Source: Rotaria sordida
Lineage: Eukaryota; Rotifera; Eurotatoria; Philodinida; Philodinidae
Direction of reading: 5' to 3'
Length of the DNA stretch: 64,000 bases
Assembly: GCA_905250125.1 (NCBI GenBank)
Contig: CAJNOL010000714.1
Span: 45,268 to 109,267 of the forward strand
Below, piece after piece: positions 1-12,480 of this stretch (within the stretch, counting starts at the first letter, position 1; each line of letters begins with the position of its first letter). The position numbers were made by a program, and so were the translations under genes. The notes beneath the pieces were generated by a model. That model was not told the origin of the DNA and searched no databases. It saw nothing but the letters and a program-made list of their open reading frames with translations.

Positions 1-693
1 AATGGACCTCGATCTGTGAAACTTGACAGTCAACTTAATTTGTACGTGGTAGACACATTTAATTCTCGAATTCAAAAGTTTTTACGTTATTAATAATCCA
101 GACTTGATTAATTCGATTTTTTGTTCAGCGGTTTTTTCTAATAAGTATCTCCTCTTTCTTTTCTAAGCAAACATATTAATGGCTAACACAGTGTTTTGAA
201 TTTACTAATAAAAACAAAATCAATTTATTTTAATCATATTCACTTGTCAATTAATTCAATGAAAGATAAAATTGTTCAACATTGACGATAAAAGAGATGC
301 GTCGCAAGATAATATATTATTAATAGATTGATAGAATGTATTGTCTCAATAATGAAAGATGTTATGTTAAGATGCAACTCAGTTAAAGTGACCTATCACT
401 TCGTCGCACGACATCAGAGCTCGAAACGAGGCAAGTTTTTGTCGTATTGTCTCGACTCGCTTCGAATGCCTTTTACCTCGCTTCGGACAAGTCGTAATAA
501 CCACGATAGGGTACCAATTTCTCAATTTCTTCTATCCAAAACCGCATGGAAAATTAATATATTAACTTCTGGTCCGGCTTTATTTCCTACCAAGTCAACA
601 ATAGCTACCATTCATTTAGTAATTCAGAAAGTTGCAGCAAAAATAGCTTAACAGAGAAACCTTATAATAACCTGCAACTTTGTTAAGAGATTA
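1..693. other. AT-rich non-genic stretch
   Basis: I see no convincing coding exon here. A 107-codon open frame at 328-651 on the + strand has no recognisable domain and no splice context that would make it a gene. The stretch ends at a short C-rich telomere-like tract. Confidence 0.5.
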
Positions 694-719
694 TCCACAC
701 CCACCCACACCCACACTCT
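694..719. repeat. Single-arm C-rich telomere-like tract
   Basis: Short CCCACA-like tract with no G-rich partner arm next to it. It is one of the few unpaired tracts in the window; most others are paired in a G-arm, linker, C-arm layout. Confidence 0.7.
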
Positions 720-896
720 CTGATTTCAACGGATTTTCTAGAAACGCCTTTGCAAATTTTGTAAGTTTTATTTGATTATAAGTGTTGTCTAAAAATCTTC
801 ATCACACACAAGTGAACTTATCTAAATGTATGAATATGTTCAATTCTTTCCAGTTCAGAATGACTTCAATCAGGATTTCGAGAGTTTTGCTCTAAA

Positions 897-1801
897 CTAG
901 ACGACTGAATGATTATCGACAGTTAAAAGAAGAGAAAGCTCTTTCGTCTTTTTATGATCTACGCCGAAATGTTTGTGAGTGATTCTGTGCGCTTCTGAAT
1001 AGTATCTTTTCGCCTCATTGAATTTGATCTGTTTTTCAGTAGACGCTTGATTTTCTTGTTGATTTTTCTGATGATTGTCCACTTCGGCTATTAGTTTCAT
1101 ACAAATATCACCCAAATTGACATAGACGTCACATATTTCGATATGATCTGTACCTAATGTGGCTAATAAAATCTCCAAAGCCTGTTTCATATGTGCGAAG
1201 CCTGTATTGTAGTCACCCATCATTGCATGAGTAAGACCAAGAGAATTAAGAAAAAGTCCATATTTATAGTGTTGTTCATTGAATTCTTTTTTGATAATCG
1301 CAAGTGCTCGGTCAAAATGAGCAATCGCTTGTTTATAATTCCCTAAAAGTGAAAGAATGGAATAATATGAAATTCTGGAAAGTGAATTCATTTCCTTTTT
1401 TCCCGTAACTAACCGAGTTCATGCTGAGCTTGTCCAATATTGTGAAGAATTTCAGCAGCCTCTGAATGTTCGGGACCAAGCGTTTTTTCGATTATTGTGA
1501 AGGCTCGACGATAGAGACGTAGAACATCGTCAGAATCATTTCTTTTTCGATGAAGTTCTGCTAGATTATTATAGTAGATTCCTAATTTATAATGTTCTTG
1601 ATTCAGGCCGAACGTATTTTTGACAATTTTTATTGCTCTCTCATAGAGGGCTTCTGCTTCATCATAGTCACCTTTCTGTGCTAAGATAAGACCCATTGAG
1701 TTGAGTAGCTCAGCTACTTCAATATGTTTTGGTCCAAATGATTGTTGCAATGCCGTTAGCGCTTCATTATATATGACTTCAGCTGTTTTGTAATCACCTC
1801 G
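897..1801 (-). pseudogene. TPR protein, 3' fragment (no 5' exons seen)
   Basis: Two exons on the minus strand: 1801-1414, intron 1413-1343 (GTTAGT...TTTTAG), and 1342-897. Together they are 834 nt, 278 codons including the stop. The product is a run of about six TPR units of the NPHP3/kinesin-light-chain type, with phrases such as GDYDEAEALYERAI and LGPEHSEAAEILHNIG. The open exon starts at an AG acceptor at 1802-1803 with a complete codon, so the gene should continue upstream (higher coordinates), but I found no further exon between 1802 and 2700. It may be a truncated copy or its start may lie much farther away. The TPR style resembles the RING-TPR gene at 7010-8366, which suggests a related family. 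TPR arrays bind proteins; no specific partner can be named. Confidence 0.65.
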
Positions 1802-2723
1802 CTATAACACACAAATCAGTACAGGGATGGAGGTTTTATTCACGCAAATTGATCTCCTTTCATTAAGCCCCTCCCCCCCCCCCCCCCCTCTCCCTCAAAA
1901 TTCTGTCTCAGGCTCAAGTAGGATGAAATCCTGTGAAATTTTCAGCATATGTTGGGGCTGTAGTGAGAATGCTATGGTAAAATTTTCAGTTCTATACCAT
2001 GTAGTGTGAGGGAGATATACACCAAACAAGAATCAAAAGATAGCTCGTTTTGTCCGCAAGAATTCTCTGTGGATCCTCATTCAACATATATAATTTATTT
2101 TTGTTTGAAAGAGCATGTTAGGATGCAGGGTCAGTGAGGCTCCTTCTTTTTAAACTCTTATCTTTTAAGCGGAGAAAAGTGCTGACAAGTTCAATCGCTC
2201 GAAAAACTCAAAAAAATGGCGTTCAAATTATAAAAATACTTTTCAATATAATAATAACAATGTTTCATTCAAAAAAAGGAGCTTCAGAGGACTTGCAGTT
2301 TTTGACGCTTTTTCAAGCAAAAAAATATTTGACTTTATATAGCACTGTAGTTCAACTTTCTTGCAAATACGTTGTCAAAACTACCTTCCGAGAAAAGCGT
2401 AAAACAAGTTTTGGAAATGCCAAATGTCCCGAAACATGGTGTATTTTGTGAATATCTCTACACAGACAAATGATAAGCCTTTCTGTTTTTTAGAAGATCT
2501 ACTGTGAAAAATTTTACAAACTCTGTAGGAATTAATCCCTCTTGACTTGTTCTAAGAATCTCTTCCATACTCAAAATAAAAAACATACATGATGTGTTAG
2601 TTTCTACTGTATTTAGCAGAATGTAAATACTTGAAAGATTTTCTCATTTTGCATGTATGTCACCTTGAGAAAATGAGAAAGTCTTTATTCTTCTCTATAA
2701 ACAAATCGCTACCAACTTGACTA
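1802..2723. other. Non-genic stretch with poly-C tract
   Basis: Contains a run of about 19 pyrimidines, mostly C, at 1868-1889, and otherwise AT-rich sequence. Open frames at 1827-2009 and 2134-2451 show no domain and no supporting splice structure. Confidence 0.5.
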
Positions 2724-4121
2724 CCCATGTCGTACAGAACGGCTCGTAAACTGCCTTAAACGACTTGAAAACGGTGAAAAACGGCTGTTGTTACGATGAT
2801 CGTTTACGGTTTGCCGTAAAACGGAGAAATACGGCGATAAACGATGATCTTTACGGTGATCGTTTACGCACTAGCGGAAACGATTGTCGTTATGACCGTC
2901 GTTTTTTTGCCGTTTTCACACCGTTTTTTATCGTTTCAAAAAGTGTCCTAAAATCATCATTAGACACTTTCTAATGATCTATAATTGATTGGTCGTTACG
3001 TATTTAAAAAAAAATTATATTTTTTTTTATTCAGATTCTTTTCACCATCTAGTTCAACTGTAAGTATTGTATTTGAATAAGTATACTTATTTTTTATTTT
3101 TATTTAGATTTATCTCAATGAAATATTTAGTGGTATTGAATTGAAATAAATAAATATATTTTTTTTATTTAGATTTATCTTAATGAGATACAAAACAGTA
3201 AGTATTTTATTTAAATAAATACATGTATTTTTTTAATTAGGTATATTTCATCGATATGTTCAATAGTAAGTATTTTGCTTAAATATATTTATTTTTGTTT
3301 AGATTTATCACAACTAACTGTTTAACAGTAAGTATTTTATTTAAATAAATAAATTTATTACTTTTTTATTTAGATTTATCGCATTAATATATTCAATAGT
3401 AAGTGTTTTGTTTAAATGAGTATTTATTTTTTTTTCATTTAGATTTCTCTCATTGAAATATATAATAGTAAGTATTTCGTTTAAATAAATTTATTATTTT
3501 TATTTAGATTCATCGCAACGAAGTATTTAACAGTAAGTATTTCATTTAAATAAATAAATAATGTGTTTTTATTTAGGTTTATCTCATTACTATATTCAAT
3601 GGTAAGTATTTTGTCTAAATAAGTATATTTTTTTTCATTTAGATTTCTCTCATTGAAGTATTCAACAGTAAGTATCGTACTTAAATAAATATATTTATTT
3701 TTTTTATTTAGACTTATCTCAATGAAATATATAGTAGTAAGTATTTTAGTTAAATAAATAAATAATGTTTGTTGTGTTTACGGAAGGTGAGGAGGGGACG
3801 AAATATTGTGCTCCTCTTCACTGAGGACAGACGGCAAAAGATATATCAAGTCATAAACGAGAAAAACCGGTGTAAATAAGACACTATAGGACGAGAATAC
3901 TGCCATAATACTACTCATCGTTGCTCGCCGGAAACGGCCTTAAACGGCGTCGTTTACGTTCCGGGGAAAAACGGCCCTCAATCCGAGCTGACGGAAAGCG
4001 GTCAAAAAACGGTGAAAAACGGCGATCGTTTTTCATCGTTTAGGGCATTAATTACGTCGTTTTTTCACCGTTTTAGGCCTTTTAAGACGTCGTTTCAGAC
4101 GACCTGAATGATGGACCTGGG
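2724..4121. mobile_element. Candidate non-autonomous DNA transposon with imperfect TIRs
   Basis: The ends are imperfect inverted copies. The left starts CCCATGTC and runs into GAAAACGGTGAAAAACG; the right, read in reverse complement, starts CCCAGGTC and runs into TAAAACGGTGAAAAAACG. TA dinucleotides flank both ends (2722-2723 and 4122-4123), which would fit a TA target duplication. Both subterminal regions (about 2735-2940 and 3915-4100) are dense in ACGGYRAA and TCGTTTACG motifs in both orientations. No transposase is present. The middle holds the 25-nt block array described separately. The ends and the TA duplication are my reading, and the superfamily is uncertain. Confidence 0.5.
3035..3780 (+). 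repeat. Tandem array of 25-nt blocks bounded by splice signals
   Basis: Eleven blocks, each exactly 25 nt (first 3035-3059, last 3712-3736), have a mean period of about 68 nt. Almost every block follows a TTTATTTAG or TTTCATTTAG acceptor-like string and precedes GTAAGTATT; the second block is followed by GTATTG instead. The blocks resemble ATTTATCTCAATGAAATAT with a 6-nt tail. The spacers vary in length and sequence, with a common TTAAATAAATA core. The layout looks like 25-nt mini-exons separated by introns of about 36-50 nt. Joined blocks do not give a long open frame. Confidence 0.75.
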
Positions 4122-4930
4122 TAATTGCTGTCTAAGGCGTTACGTCAGCTCGGCTGTGAGATTTTCTATCTTCGTATTTGTGTGCGCTTATCTATATTGA
4201 TTCTTAGCGAACACACTTTATGGTATCGAATTATACATTTATCTGAAATTTTGTTTTTTTGGATGAAATTCGACATTTTTTAGAAGAACTTAATACAACT
4301 TTTTTGTTGTCTATTAGTTAATTTCTTATTTTTTGTTGCATAAACTTTAGTTTACTACGAAGATTGATGAAACTTATTAAAATGTCTCTACGTTCCATTA
4401 AAGTTCTTATTTTCCATGCAAAAACCTCAAAATCCTTTTTTCCAGAAAAAACTTTTTTTAAGCAGTCGATGACAAAACAACCATTAAAAAGTTCGTCAAA
4501 AAAAGGATGCCCAATAAAAAAATTATAGTGTTTATGAAAGAGCACAACTTGGGCATCTTTTCATACATTTATCTCAATTTCGATATTTTTGACGAAAATT
4601 GACTTTTTTGAGGGGGAGAGGGGCCTTAAAATAAGTGAATTTTCAATCGATACTGAGGAGAGTCTCAATCAGTCGCCTTTATCTTATACAAACCAACAAG
4701 ACAATTCAATAGTAAACTAGAATGAAGGAAATAATTGCGAGACCTCAATGCCTGAATTTAGTTTCAAGTGATTAGGAAATAGCATCATTCTGTAAGCTAA
4801 AATTGACGTGTATTAATATTCGGGTTACGCCAAAATAAATTGATTTAGTCTAAGAAAACCATGATGAAGTTTTCTCTACAAGTGCTAGTTGTATTCTCTG
4901 TGTGTAATATTTATGAGAGTATATGAGCGA
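4122..4930. other. AT-rich stretch, no gene seen
   Basis: No exon with recognisable protein similarity. A 75-codon minus-strand frame at 4318-4545 looks like chance. Confidence 0.45.
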
Positions 4931-5235
4931 ATGTTGAACTCTGGCAGATCTCCTTCTCATTCGGTAAGTGACATGCGATAAAACACGAAAAACACTAAAA
5001 TAATTTATTCGTATAGTCTAATATATCGTCACTATTACTATTTGTAGAAACATCTTAGATTCAATTGATCATTAAAGAAAAGACCACAAAAAAAAGACGT
5101 TCTCTGACAACCCTAGATGAAGTTCATAAAATGTTTATCGCTGAATTTTCTGAAGACATTCGATTATTTTATCGAACTTTCTCTAGAAGTCAACGTATAA
5201 AGTCCATTGACAATTTTCTTCATTCGTTGAAATAA
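4931..5235 (+). CDS. Possible small two-exon gene, unknown
   Basis: Exon 4931-4963 starts with ATG and ends at GGTAAGTG. A second open exon, 5059-5235, follows a TCTTAG acceptor, is in phase, and ends in TAA, giving about 69 codons. The second exon has protein-like composition, for example TLDEVHKMFIAEFSEDIRLF, but I recognise no family. It could equally be the last exon of an older, decayed gene. I found no signal peptide or domain. Confidence 0.25.
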
Positions 5236-7009
5236 AATTTTATATTTGATATTATGATAGAAAAAGATGCTGAGTATCTTGGGTCTAAATTCAGGTTTTT
5301 TCCAAATGGATCCCGTGATGTGTTATAGCGGACAACAAAATTGCTGTATCAAGATACATCTCTATGAACTTCATCGATTCTAGTAGTTGCTTTCGCTATC
5401 TAACCCTTTCATCGAGAAAAAGCCAAAATATCACCGAGATATGGATGAAAAAATAGAATTTTCTCGGAAAACTCGTCGTAATTTGGTCATTGACTATGCT
5501 GAAATCTGAGGATAGCTAACTAATTAAGAAATTGGCGAGCTGCATCGAATAAACACCTTTTTGGTTCATTTCGAAACTTGGATCCCGTCCAAATGGGATG
5601 ATTCCAGTCCTAACTTCTCTCTCTCATATTGATCATTCATATGCTGATCGACAGGTAAGACAAAAGTTCAACCAGTTCGTTTATTTTCTCTACTAGGATA
5701 GAAGGGTGAAGAAATGCACGAATCTATTACTTTTCCGTTCTTTCTTCACACAGTTGGACGCTACACATGCTGAAACCTATTGGCCTCCTCTTTACATTCC
5801 ATCCTATTGCATCATGGAAATGAATTAGTTAGATATTCTCGTTTTTCTCTCGATGAAGACGTGTGTGGTAACTATCGAACATAGGCGATCGCCAAAAAAA
5901 GAAAAGAGTTTTTTTTTATTTCTTTCTCGCTTTCATCTTTCTGAAAACGATCCATATTCACCAGTAAGTATTTTCATCGGTCCTCAGCATTCCTTCACCA
6001 TCACGGGCACAATAAAAAGGACGCAAATCAAGTGATGTTGCAATCTTACTGTATTCTCATACTCATCCGTAGTCGTATCAATGAAACTGAAATATTGAAA
6101 GAATTGAAATTATTGAGGGAAGGAAAATCAAAATTTACAAAACTTTCTTTTCGCAGAAACTACTTATTAATCATTATTATTTTTAATACGTATTTCAAAC
6201 ACTTGAAAACCATTGATTGAACAACCCACGCATTGAGACTTGGATTGCGTTTTCAGATGGGGTTCAAATGTAGAAATAGATCGAAAGTTGTTCATTCGAT
6301 AGAGTTGGCCGAGTTCTATCTAGGTATATTACTTAAGTTTTTGGTATGGCCAATTGGTGGCAAGAGACGAGTCTTGCGGATAATCCAACATTAGATGCTG
6401 GATTCGCCCTTTCGAAACGGATTCAAGTAGCAAAATCAATAAAAAATGTGTCTATTGGATAGGGCTCATAGTAATCTATATTTGTAAAGGAATGTCGTAT
6501 TTGAGTTTAATGCATCGGTACATCCATTCTGGTAACACGCGGATTAAAGCCAAAAATAAACTGAGCAAGAAAAAGGAATCATTCGTATTGCGATATTAAA
6601 TGACTGACTACAGTTCTACTGTTAAAATTAATTTGTTCTTGAAATAGTGTAATATAGAATAACAAATGAATCGATGTCAAGCTTTGAAACTAATACAGTA
6701 CTTAAAATATTAGAATTGGTAAAGATATCGAAGTAATCATGTTTTTGTCTCTCTTATATAATTATGCTTATACTGTGCTTTACAACTAATTCTGCTTCCT
6801 AATTTATGAACGTCGTATCTTCTGTTAAAAATAAAAGTTTTTGACTATTTACCACAATTAAAAACGTTTATTCACAGTGGGAATATCTGCTCATCAAAAC
6901 TTTACAAAGAATAATATCTCTCAAAGTCTTTTCTATAGTTAAATTGTTTTGGGATGAAGATCATAATGAGTTTCTCAATCGATTTTTGATCATGGGTGCT
7001 TTCGAAATG
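5236..7009. other. Intergenic stretch, at most a weak gene relic
   Basis: Mostly AT-rich. A short open run at about 6350-6460 (+) reads like protein (ANWWQETSLADNPTLDAG) but has no exon boundaries I can support, and I do not know its family. Confidence 0.4.
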
Positions 7010-8366
7010 TTAGAAATGAAAAAGTCGTTCTCCTCTTTTGATGAATTCTCCATGTATGTAGTTCATACATTCGAATAACTCTTTTATAATGCATACTTTT
7101 CGATAAATATCACCAATATTTCCCAAATACATTCCGATTGATTCATGCTTGCGACCATAGTAATGTTTAGATATCTTCAATGCTTGTTTGAAGCAATCCA
7201 AGGCCTCGGTATATTTTCCTTCTTTCTTCAAGAGAATGCCCAAATTTTTCACAACATCGGCAACTAAAGGATGATTATGACCATGTACTGATTCAAGTTG
7301 TTTTAGTGCTTTTATGTAGAGTTCATGAGATTCATTATAATTTCCTTTTTTCCGAAAGCTATCTAAATTTTGATGCAAATAAAACAAACTATTATGAACG
7401 GTTCTGAAACTTAAACTATAAAGCATGATATTACCCGCCAAATTAACAACAATTTCCGACCAAAGATCTGAATCTGGATCAGCAATTTCTAGTGCCTTCG
7501 TATAGGTCGAAATAGCTTGATCATACTTAAATTGAAAGCATTAATATATGAAATAAAAAATCGCAAGAACGTACATCAGAACATTTCTTGGCCAGAAGTC
7601 CAATTCCATTAAAAATTTCGGCTTTTTTCTGTGACCGATCATTATGTGGCAGAAGATTAAGCGCTCGAATAAATTTTTCTTTTGCTTCGGTAAATTGTGC
7701 TTTTTTAAGGTGAATTTGTGCTGAAGCTAAAAGCAGTTCGATTCGCTGGGCATTGGATTTCGCTTTTAAATAAACATCTGTATAAATTTGTAATGCTTTA
7801 TCATAGTGACCATCGTCTTGTTCAATCCGTGCACTCAGAATCATGACATCGAATGTATTTTGTGTACCTTTAATCATTTTTAAACATTGTCTTGCTTCTT
7901 CATAAGTTTGTTGATCGTGAAAGGCTTTGGCTAAATCGTAAAATGCAGTGTCCTTTTCTTTCGTACGTATTTTCGCATCACTATACTCTCGTAATTTGAG
8001 TCGTAATTCGGACAATTTGCGTTCTCGTTCGGTCACTAAATTATCTGGTGAATATGGACAAGATTGTTTGTGTTGCGCCAAGTCACTTCGAGATACTTTA
8101 ATTGAACAACCTTGTAATTTATAAGGGCAATTGAATTGAGTATTGTCGATAAAACGTTGAATGACAATATTTGTAAGTAATGTTTGTTCGGTCAATATTC
8201 TTGAACAACATCGCGGACAGCTAGAAGCAGACTGTCTAAGCCATGATTGGATGCAAGCGAAACAGAAGAGTTGATGGCAACAAGGAGTTTCTCGAACATC
8301 TGTGAGATAATCACAACATATGCAGCATTCAAGTAGAGCTTGAATTTCAGTTGGTGTTGTAATCAT
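7010..8366 (-). CDS. RING finger, TRAF-like zinc finger and TPR protein
   Basis: Three exons on the minus strand: 8366-7575, 7525-7435 and 7362-7010. The introns are GTACGT...TTTAAG and GTAATA...TTTAG, and the spliced length is 1236 nt (411 aa). Residues 14-58 form a C3HC4 RING finger (CCICCDYL...CCHQLFCFACIQSW...CPRC). A TRAF-type zinc finger follows at about 80-105 (CPYKLQGC...HKQSCPY). A predicted helical or coiled segment and TPR units fill the rest. RING-TRAF proteins usually act as E3 ubiquitin ligases or signalling adaptors in the cytosol, and the TPR tail probably recruits partners. The last TPR is cut short after the GDIYRK motif, so the true 3' end may lie in a further exon or the gene may be C-terminally truncated. 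The start is the ATG that opens the RING exon. Confidence 0.75.
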
Positions 8367-9726
8367 GCTGTGTTTTTGTATTTGAAACGAATGAAACGAA
8401 TTCTACTTACCAAATGATTGAAATTCGACACTTTCTAAGTAAGAAAAACAACATTACATTGATATATATATAGAAGATGATGACTCACTATGATGTCGTT
8501 TTGCCATACTGTGCAAACGAATCTTCCCTCAAAACACTATAAGAATATGAAAATCAAATAGAAAAACAACACACCTCGTGCTTTTTGTGTGCTTGTTGGT
8601 TGAATAAATATATTTTATGCTTTTTTTATTGACACTAAAGTAAAAACAACAGAACGGCAACAACATACATTACTTACAAAATATGAGTCATACACAGACA
8701 AAGAGCGTAACAGTATTTTATTGTGAAATTAGTTACATTCTAAATTAGTGAACTATCTTTCATTTTATCATATAGAGAAACGATAACTTGGATGACAGGA
8801 TATACACCATCTTAATTTTTAGTAATGATGGACCGATTTGAGCTCGATACAGATGAACTGTAATATTATTCATGGCTATCAGGTTTCTATTATGAATAAG
8901 ATCCTTGGTCGCTTTTAAAAATGTTATTAGGCATTTTCCAAGGCTTTTGATTATGCAATATCCACTACTCGCTATTTCAAATATATCATTGAAGTATCAT
9001 AAAATGGAAGTCGGTATTTCATATGCGATTGGAACATAATTTATGCTAGTTTCATAGTTAGGAACTTAGTGCTACTGAAAACTGTCTCGTACGACATTTC
9101 AGTACTGCATATCAAGCTTGATAAAAGTGTCTATCAACAGAGAATGTTAGCGAAACAATACTCGTTTTTCTGTGCTATTCGATCATAGCCTAATTGATAC
9201 GATAACAATGAAACTCGAATGAGACTATTTAGCCTAGCATATGCGACAGTTATACAAATTCATGATTTATCCAATACCTTATCTTCCCTCTCATTTCTTT
9301 CAAGACCGTATTGTCTTCTGGTATGCTCAACCTACGGCAAATATCTCGTTTTCTGCATGCGCACTGTACAATTGTATTTTATACAAAGTGCAACCAATAA
9401 AATTAGACTGAGTCTTAATATCCTTCGTTTTTCTCTTTAGTGGGCAAACAAAGTTTTCGCTTTCTTATTTTCTTCCATTGAAAAAAACTTCGAAGTTGTA
9501 TTGAAATTTTTGATTTTGGAACAATGGCCCATTCCTTAGAATTTCGTTTTTGACTTGTTAAAAATTTTAATATTATTTTTTATTTGTTGTGATTCAAGAA
9601 AGTTTTCAAACTCATAATAGAAATGTAAATAAAGTGTAAATCTCCCTAACTTTAACTCGTGTACCGATTCCGACGGAGCTTCATCGTGATGAAAAATTGA
9701 ATAAATTTCTAGATGATCATCGCCTT
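8367..9726. other. Intergenic stretch, no gene seen
   Basis: AT-rich, and the upstream side of the RING-TPR gene. It contains a short AT-dinucleotide run near 8462. I see no exon or RNA gene. Confidence 0.45.
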
Positions 9727-9838
9727 GGATGTGAGTGTGGGTGTGGGTGGCACTTGGATGTGAGTGCAAAAAGAAATGAAACACACCGACACCCACCCAC
9801 CCACACCCCACACCTACCCACACTCCACACGTACACCC
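9727..9838. repeat. TGTGGG/CCCACA hairpin
   Basis: A G-rich arm of TGTGGG-like units is followed by a linker containing AAAAAGAAATGAAA and then a longer C-rich arm. The G arm comes first on the + strand. Confidence 0.85.
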
Positions 9839-10022
9839 TGCTCTATTTCTTTGACAACATCTATCTATCCAGCAGATCAAAAACAAATGGAAAGATTCAG
9901 ATGTTATGTAAACACATGTGGACATGGATGAATAACAGAAAAAAAGAATGAAGAAAAAAAAATATTAGAATGAATAATTGATATGCAGAAAGATGAACGA
10001 TTTTGACGAGAAATATCATAAA

Positions 10023-12480
10023 TCACATTAGATTACATACAGTTGATGTAGTATTTAATGAGTTGTTTTGTGTCAATGGTATGTAGATTTTGATTTCATC
10101 GAGAAAAGTAAGATAATCTTTTAAAGTAAGTGTCGTACGCTGTGATTTGTTAACATCTTCTTTCAACGATAAAAACATTCCTTGTTTATTCGCTTGACAC
10201 ATTGAATAAGCTTCATTTAATAATTTTCCGTTCATTCCTTCAAGAACAGGTAGAAGAGCATCAAGTTCTTTGTCAAGAAGAAATGATTTGACATGATCTT
10301 TAGCCCACAAATCAATACAATGTGGATATGTTCTACAAACAGACAACAAAAAACTGTTTAGTTTGACATCGTCCCCTCTTCAAGTATTGTTTTCTTATAA
10401 ATTATGCTTTTGATTGCCGAAGAAAAGTGGAAGACAAAATAAACTTACTGATTAAATATGAAAAATCATAGCATGTCACTGTCTATAGAAGTCGTGGAGA
10501 ATAGTGCCTCATGCACGCTGTCAAAACTCTCATAGTCAACATAAACTTACACAACTGGACGTGGTTCTTTCTTATTGTCGACAGTTACAACTGGTTTCGG
10601 TATAACATCCACTATTGAACTAGGATTATGATGAACTTGTTCTTGATTGACAAGTCTTGAATTTGAATCATTCATTCTATATAATTCAATCTGTCGCTTA
10701 AGTTCTTGATAAGCTTTATCGAAACCAAGTTTTGGAAAATCAACATAAATAAGTGCTGAAGTTAATACTCCCAGCCATCCATCAGCTTTGTAATTAGCTG
10801 TCATAACTAATGGAATAATATGACAACGACGTTTAATTGCATAACTAGCTTCCATTTCACAGAAGGGACTTTGTTTGTAAGCATCAGACATACAGATAAG
10901 TACGAATTCTGCATTCTCAATAGCTTTGGCCATTGCATCAAATGTAGCACCATGCATTAATCGAGAATCTATCCAAACACGTAATTGATCTTTTTCGAGA
11001 AAATTTAGAATACGATGACAAAGTTCTTTATCATTATGTGAATAACTGATCATAATATCATATTGTTTCTTGACTATCGTCGTTGAAGACATTGAAGAAA
11101 TTTGTTGTTGAACGATTTTGGCTGTGGTTTCTGATTCTTTTTCTAATTTCCATATCAATGCAGTAGCTACTAGTTGTAGTTCCTGTTGTGATGACGAAGT
11201 CAATGTTCGAATATGATTGACGAAAGTGGTGTTGTCTTTGAGTTTACCAGCAAAGTCTTTGTTGAAGGTCAATGCAAGAAGAATCTCAAGTGCAGGAAGC
11301 TTAGCTTTGAGGGGATGGAATTTATCTTCCAGAATACATCGAAGAAAAAGTGAATGGCCTTCTTGTTTGATCAATTCTTCACGAATTTGATCATGCTGTG
11401 TTAATACTAAATGAAGAAGAAAAAAAGAAAACATTGTTTTCTCAATGTGTAAACTTTTGAGATAATTGAAGTGAAATTCATAAGGATACGCCTAGTTTTC
11501 AAGCTATATATTGCTTAAGCTATACATTTAATTTAATCATATTATAAAGAATAGTTTCTCTGAATCTTGTTTTCGCTACCTGTTTTCTAATGTTATGGCT
11601 AAAAGAATGTGCACTAAAAAGATGATATATTCATCTAACATGATAAAATAAATGTTTATGTTTCTAACTACCATTTTTTTAAAATAAAAGGTAATTAAAA
11701 CTAACCTTTAAGACTTCGAAGACTATTGTGTAGGCGAGCTTCATAAGATATGCCACTGTCAATAGTTTCTCTAATAAAAGTAATAAAGACAGTAGCTATT
11801 CTACTCGAATTTTGCAGTTGTTTTATATCTGTTTCCGTCATAATAACTGCCAGAATTCGATAGGCTTGTAAATGAATTTCATCATCATTGTTTGATGTTT
11901 GTATAAGAATATTAATTAGATCGACTAATTCAAGACTTTTAAGATAAATAGCAAGTTTATTATCCAGCGTAAAATAGAAAAGAATTAGGAGAAGGTCTTG
12001 AATAAGAGGCACAGCAGCTCGATCAATATTTATCGGATTTGCTTTGCTGATGGACAGTAAAATATGTTTGATAGTATCTGCGATTTGTTGACATTCATTG
12101 TGCGTTTCATTGCTAGTAATGACATTACCAAGATCAATTCGAAATAATATATTGGTTGCATGCAACATGATCTCAGACATAATCGAATTCCATTCAATAT
12201 ATGGTGGCAATCCAGTATTCTGTTCACTTAACCACCTATCGAACCATTTAAGATGAGTACGTCGAATTCGTTCAATTATTTCGAGGCGTCGATTTCCTTC
12301 ATATCGTAAAACACAGTTTGGATAGTACTTAAGCATAATATGTTCTTCATTTGAAAGCGAATTAGGCTGTTCTTTAGCAATTTTTTCGAACATCTGTGCA
12401 TATAAAGGAGAACAAATTTGATCCACAGCTCTAGCTAAGTCATCTGGAAGATCTGTATAGACTTGTGCCATCGTTAACAA
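10023..12480 (-). CDS. ARM-repeat, TIR and SAM-like domain protein
   Basis: Three exons on the minus strand: 12480-11706, 11406-10551 and 10332-10023. Introns start GTTAGT and GTAAGT and end TTTAG and TTGTAG. The first 380 or so residues are helical and ARM/HEAT-like. A TIR domain follows, starting at QYDIMISYSHNDKEL, with the motifs VWIDSRLMHGATFDAMAKAI, MSDAYKQSPFCEMEA and the WLG box (DGWLGVLTSALIYVDF). The glutamate in FCEMEA aligns by motif with the catalytic Glu of NAD-cleaving TIR domains such as SARM1. The last exon carries a SAM-like segment (CIDLWAKDHVKSFL). SARM1 has ARM-SAM-SAM-TIR, so this order is different. A likely role is stress or immune signalling with possible NADase activity, which is inference. 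Either of two ATGs (12480 or 12471) could be the start. Confidence 0.75.

Noticed and set aside
1827..2009. Short + strand frame across the poly-C tract
   Set aside because: It is a low-complexity Ser/Pro translation of the pyrimidine run.
3035..3780. CRISPR-like array
   Set aside because: The constant parts are 25-nt blocks but the spacers are also similar to each other and carry splice signals; the host is clearly eukaryotic and no cas genes exist.
3035..3780. A protein encoded by the joined 25-nt blocks
   Set aside because: Joining the first blocks gives stops in all three frames; 25 is also not a multiple of three.
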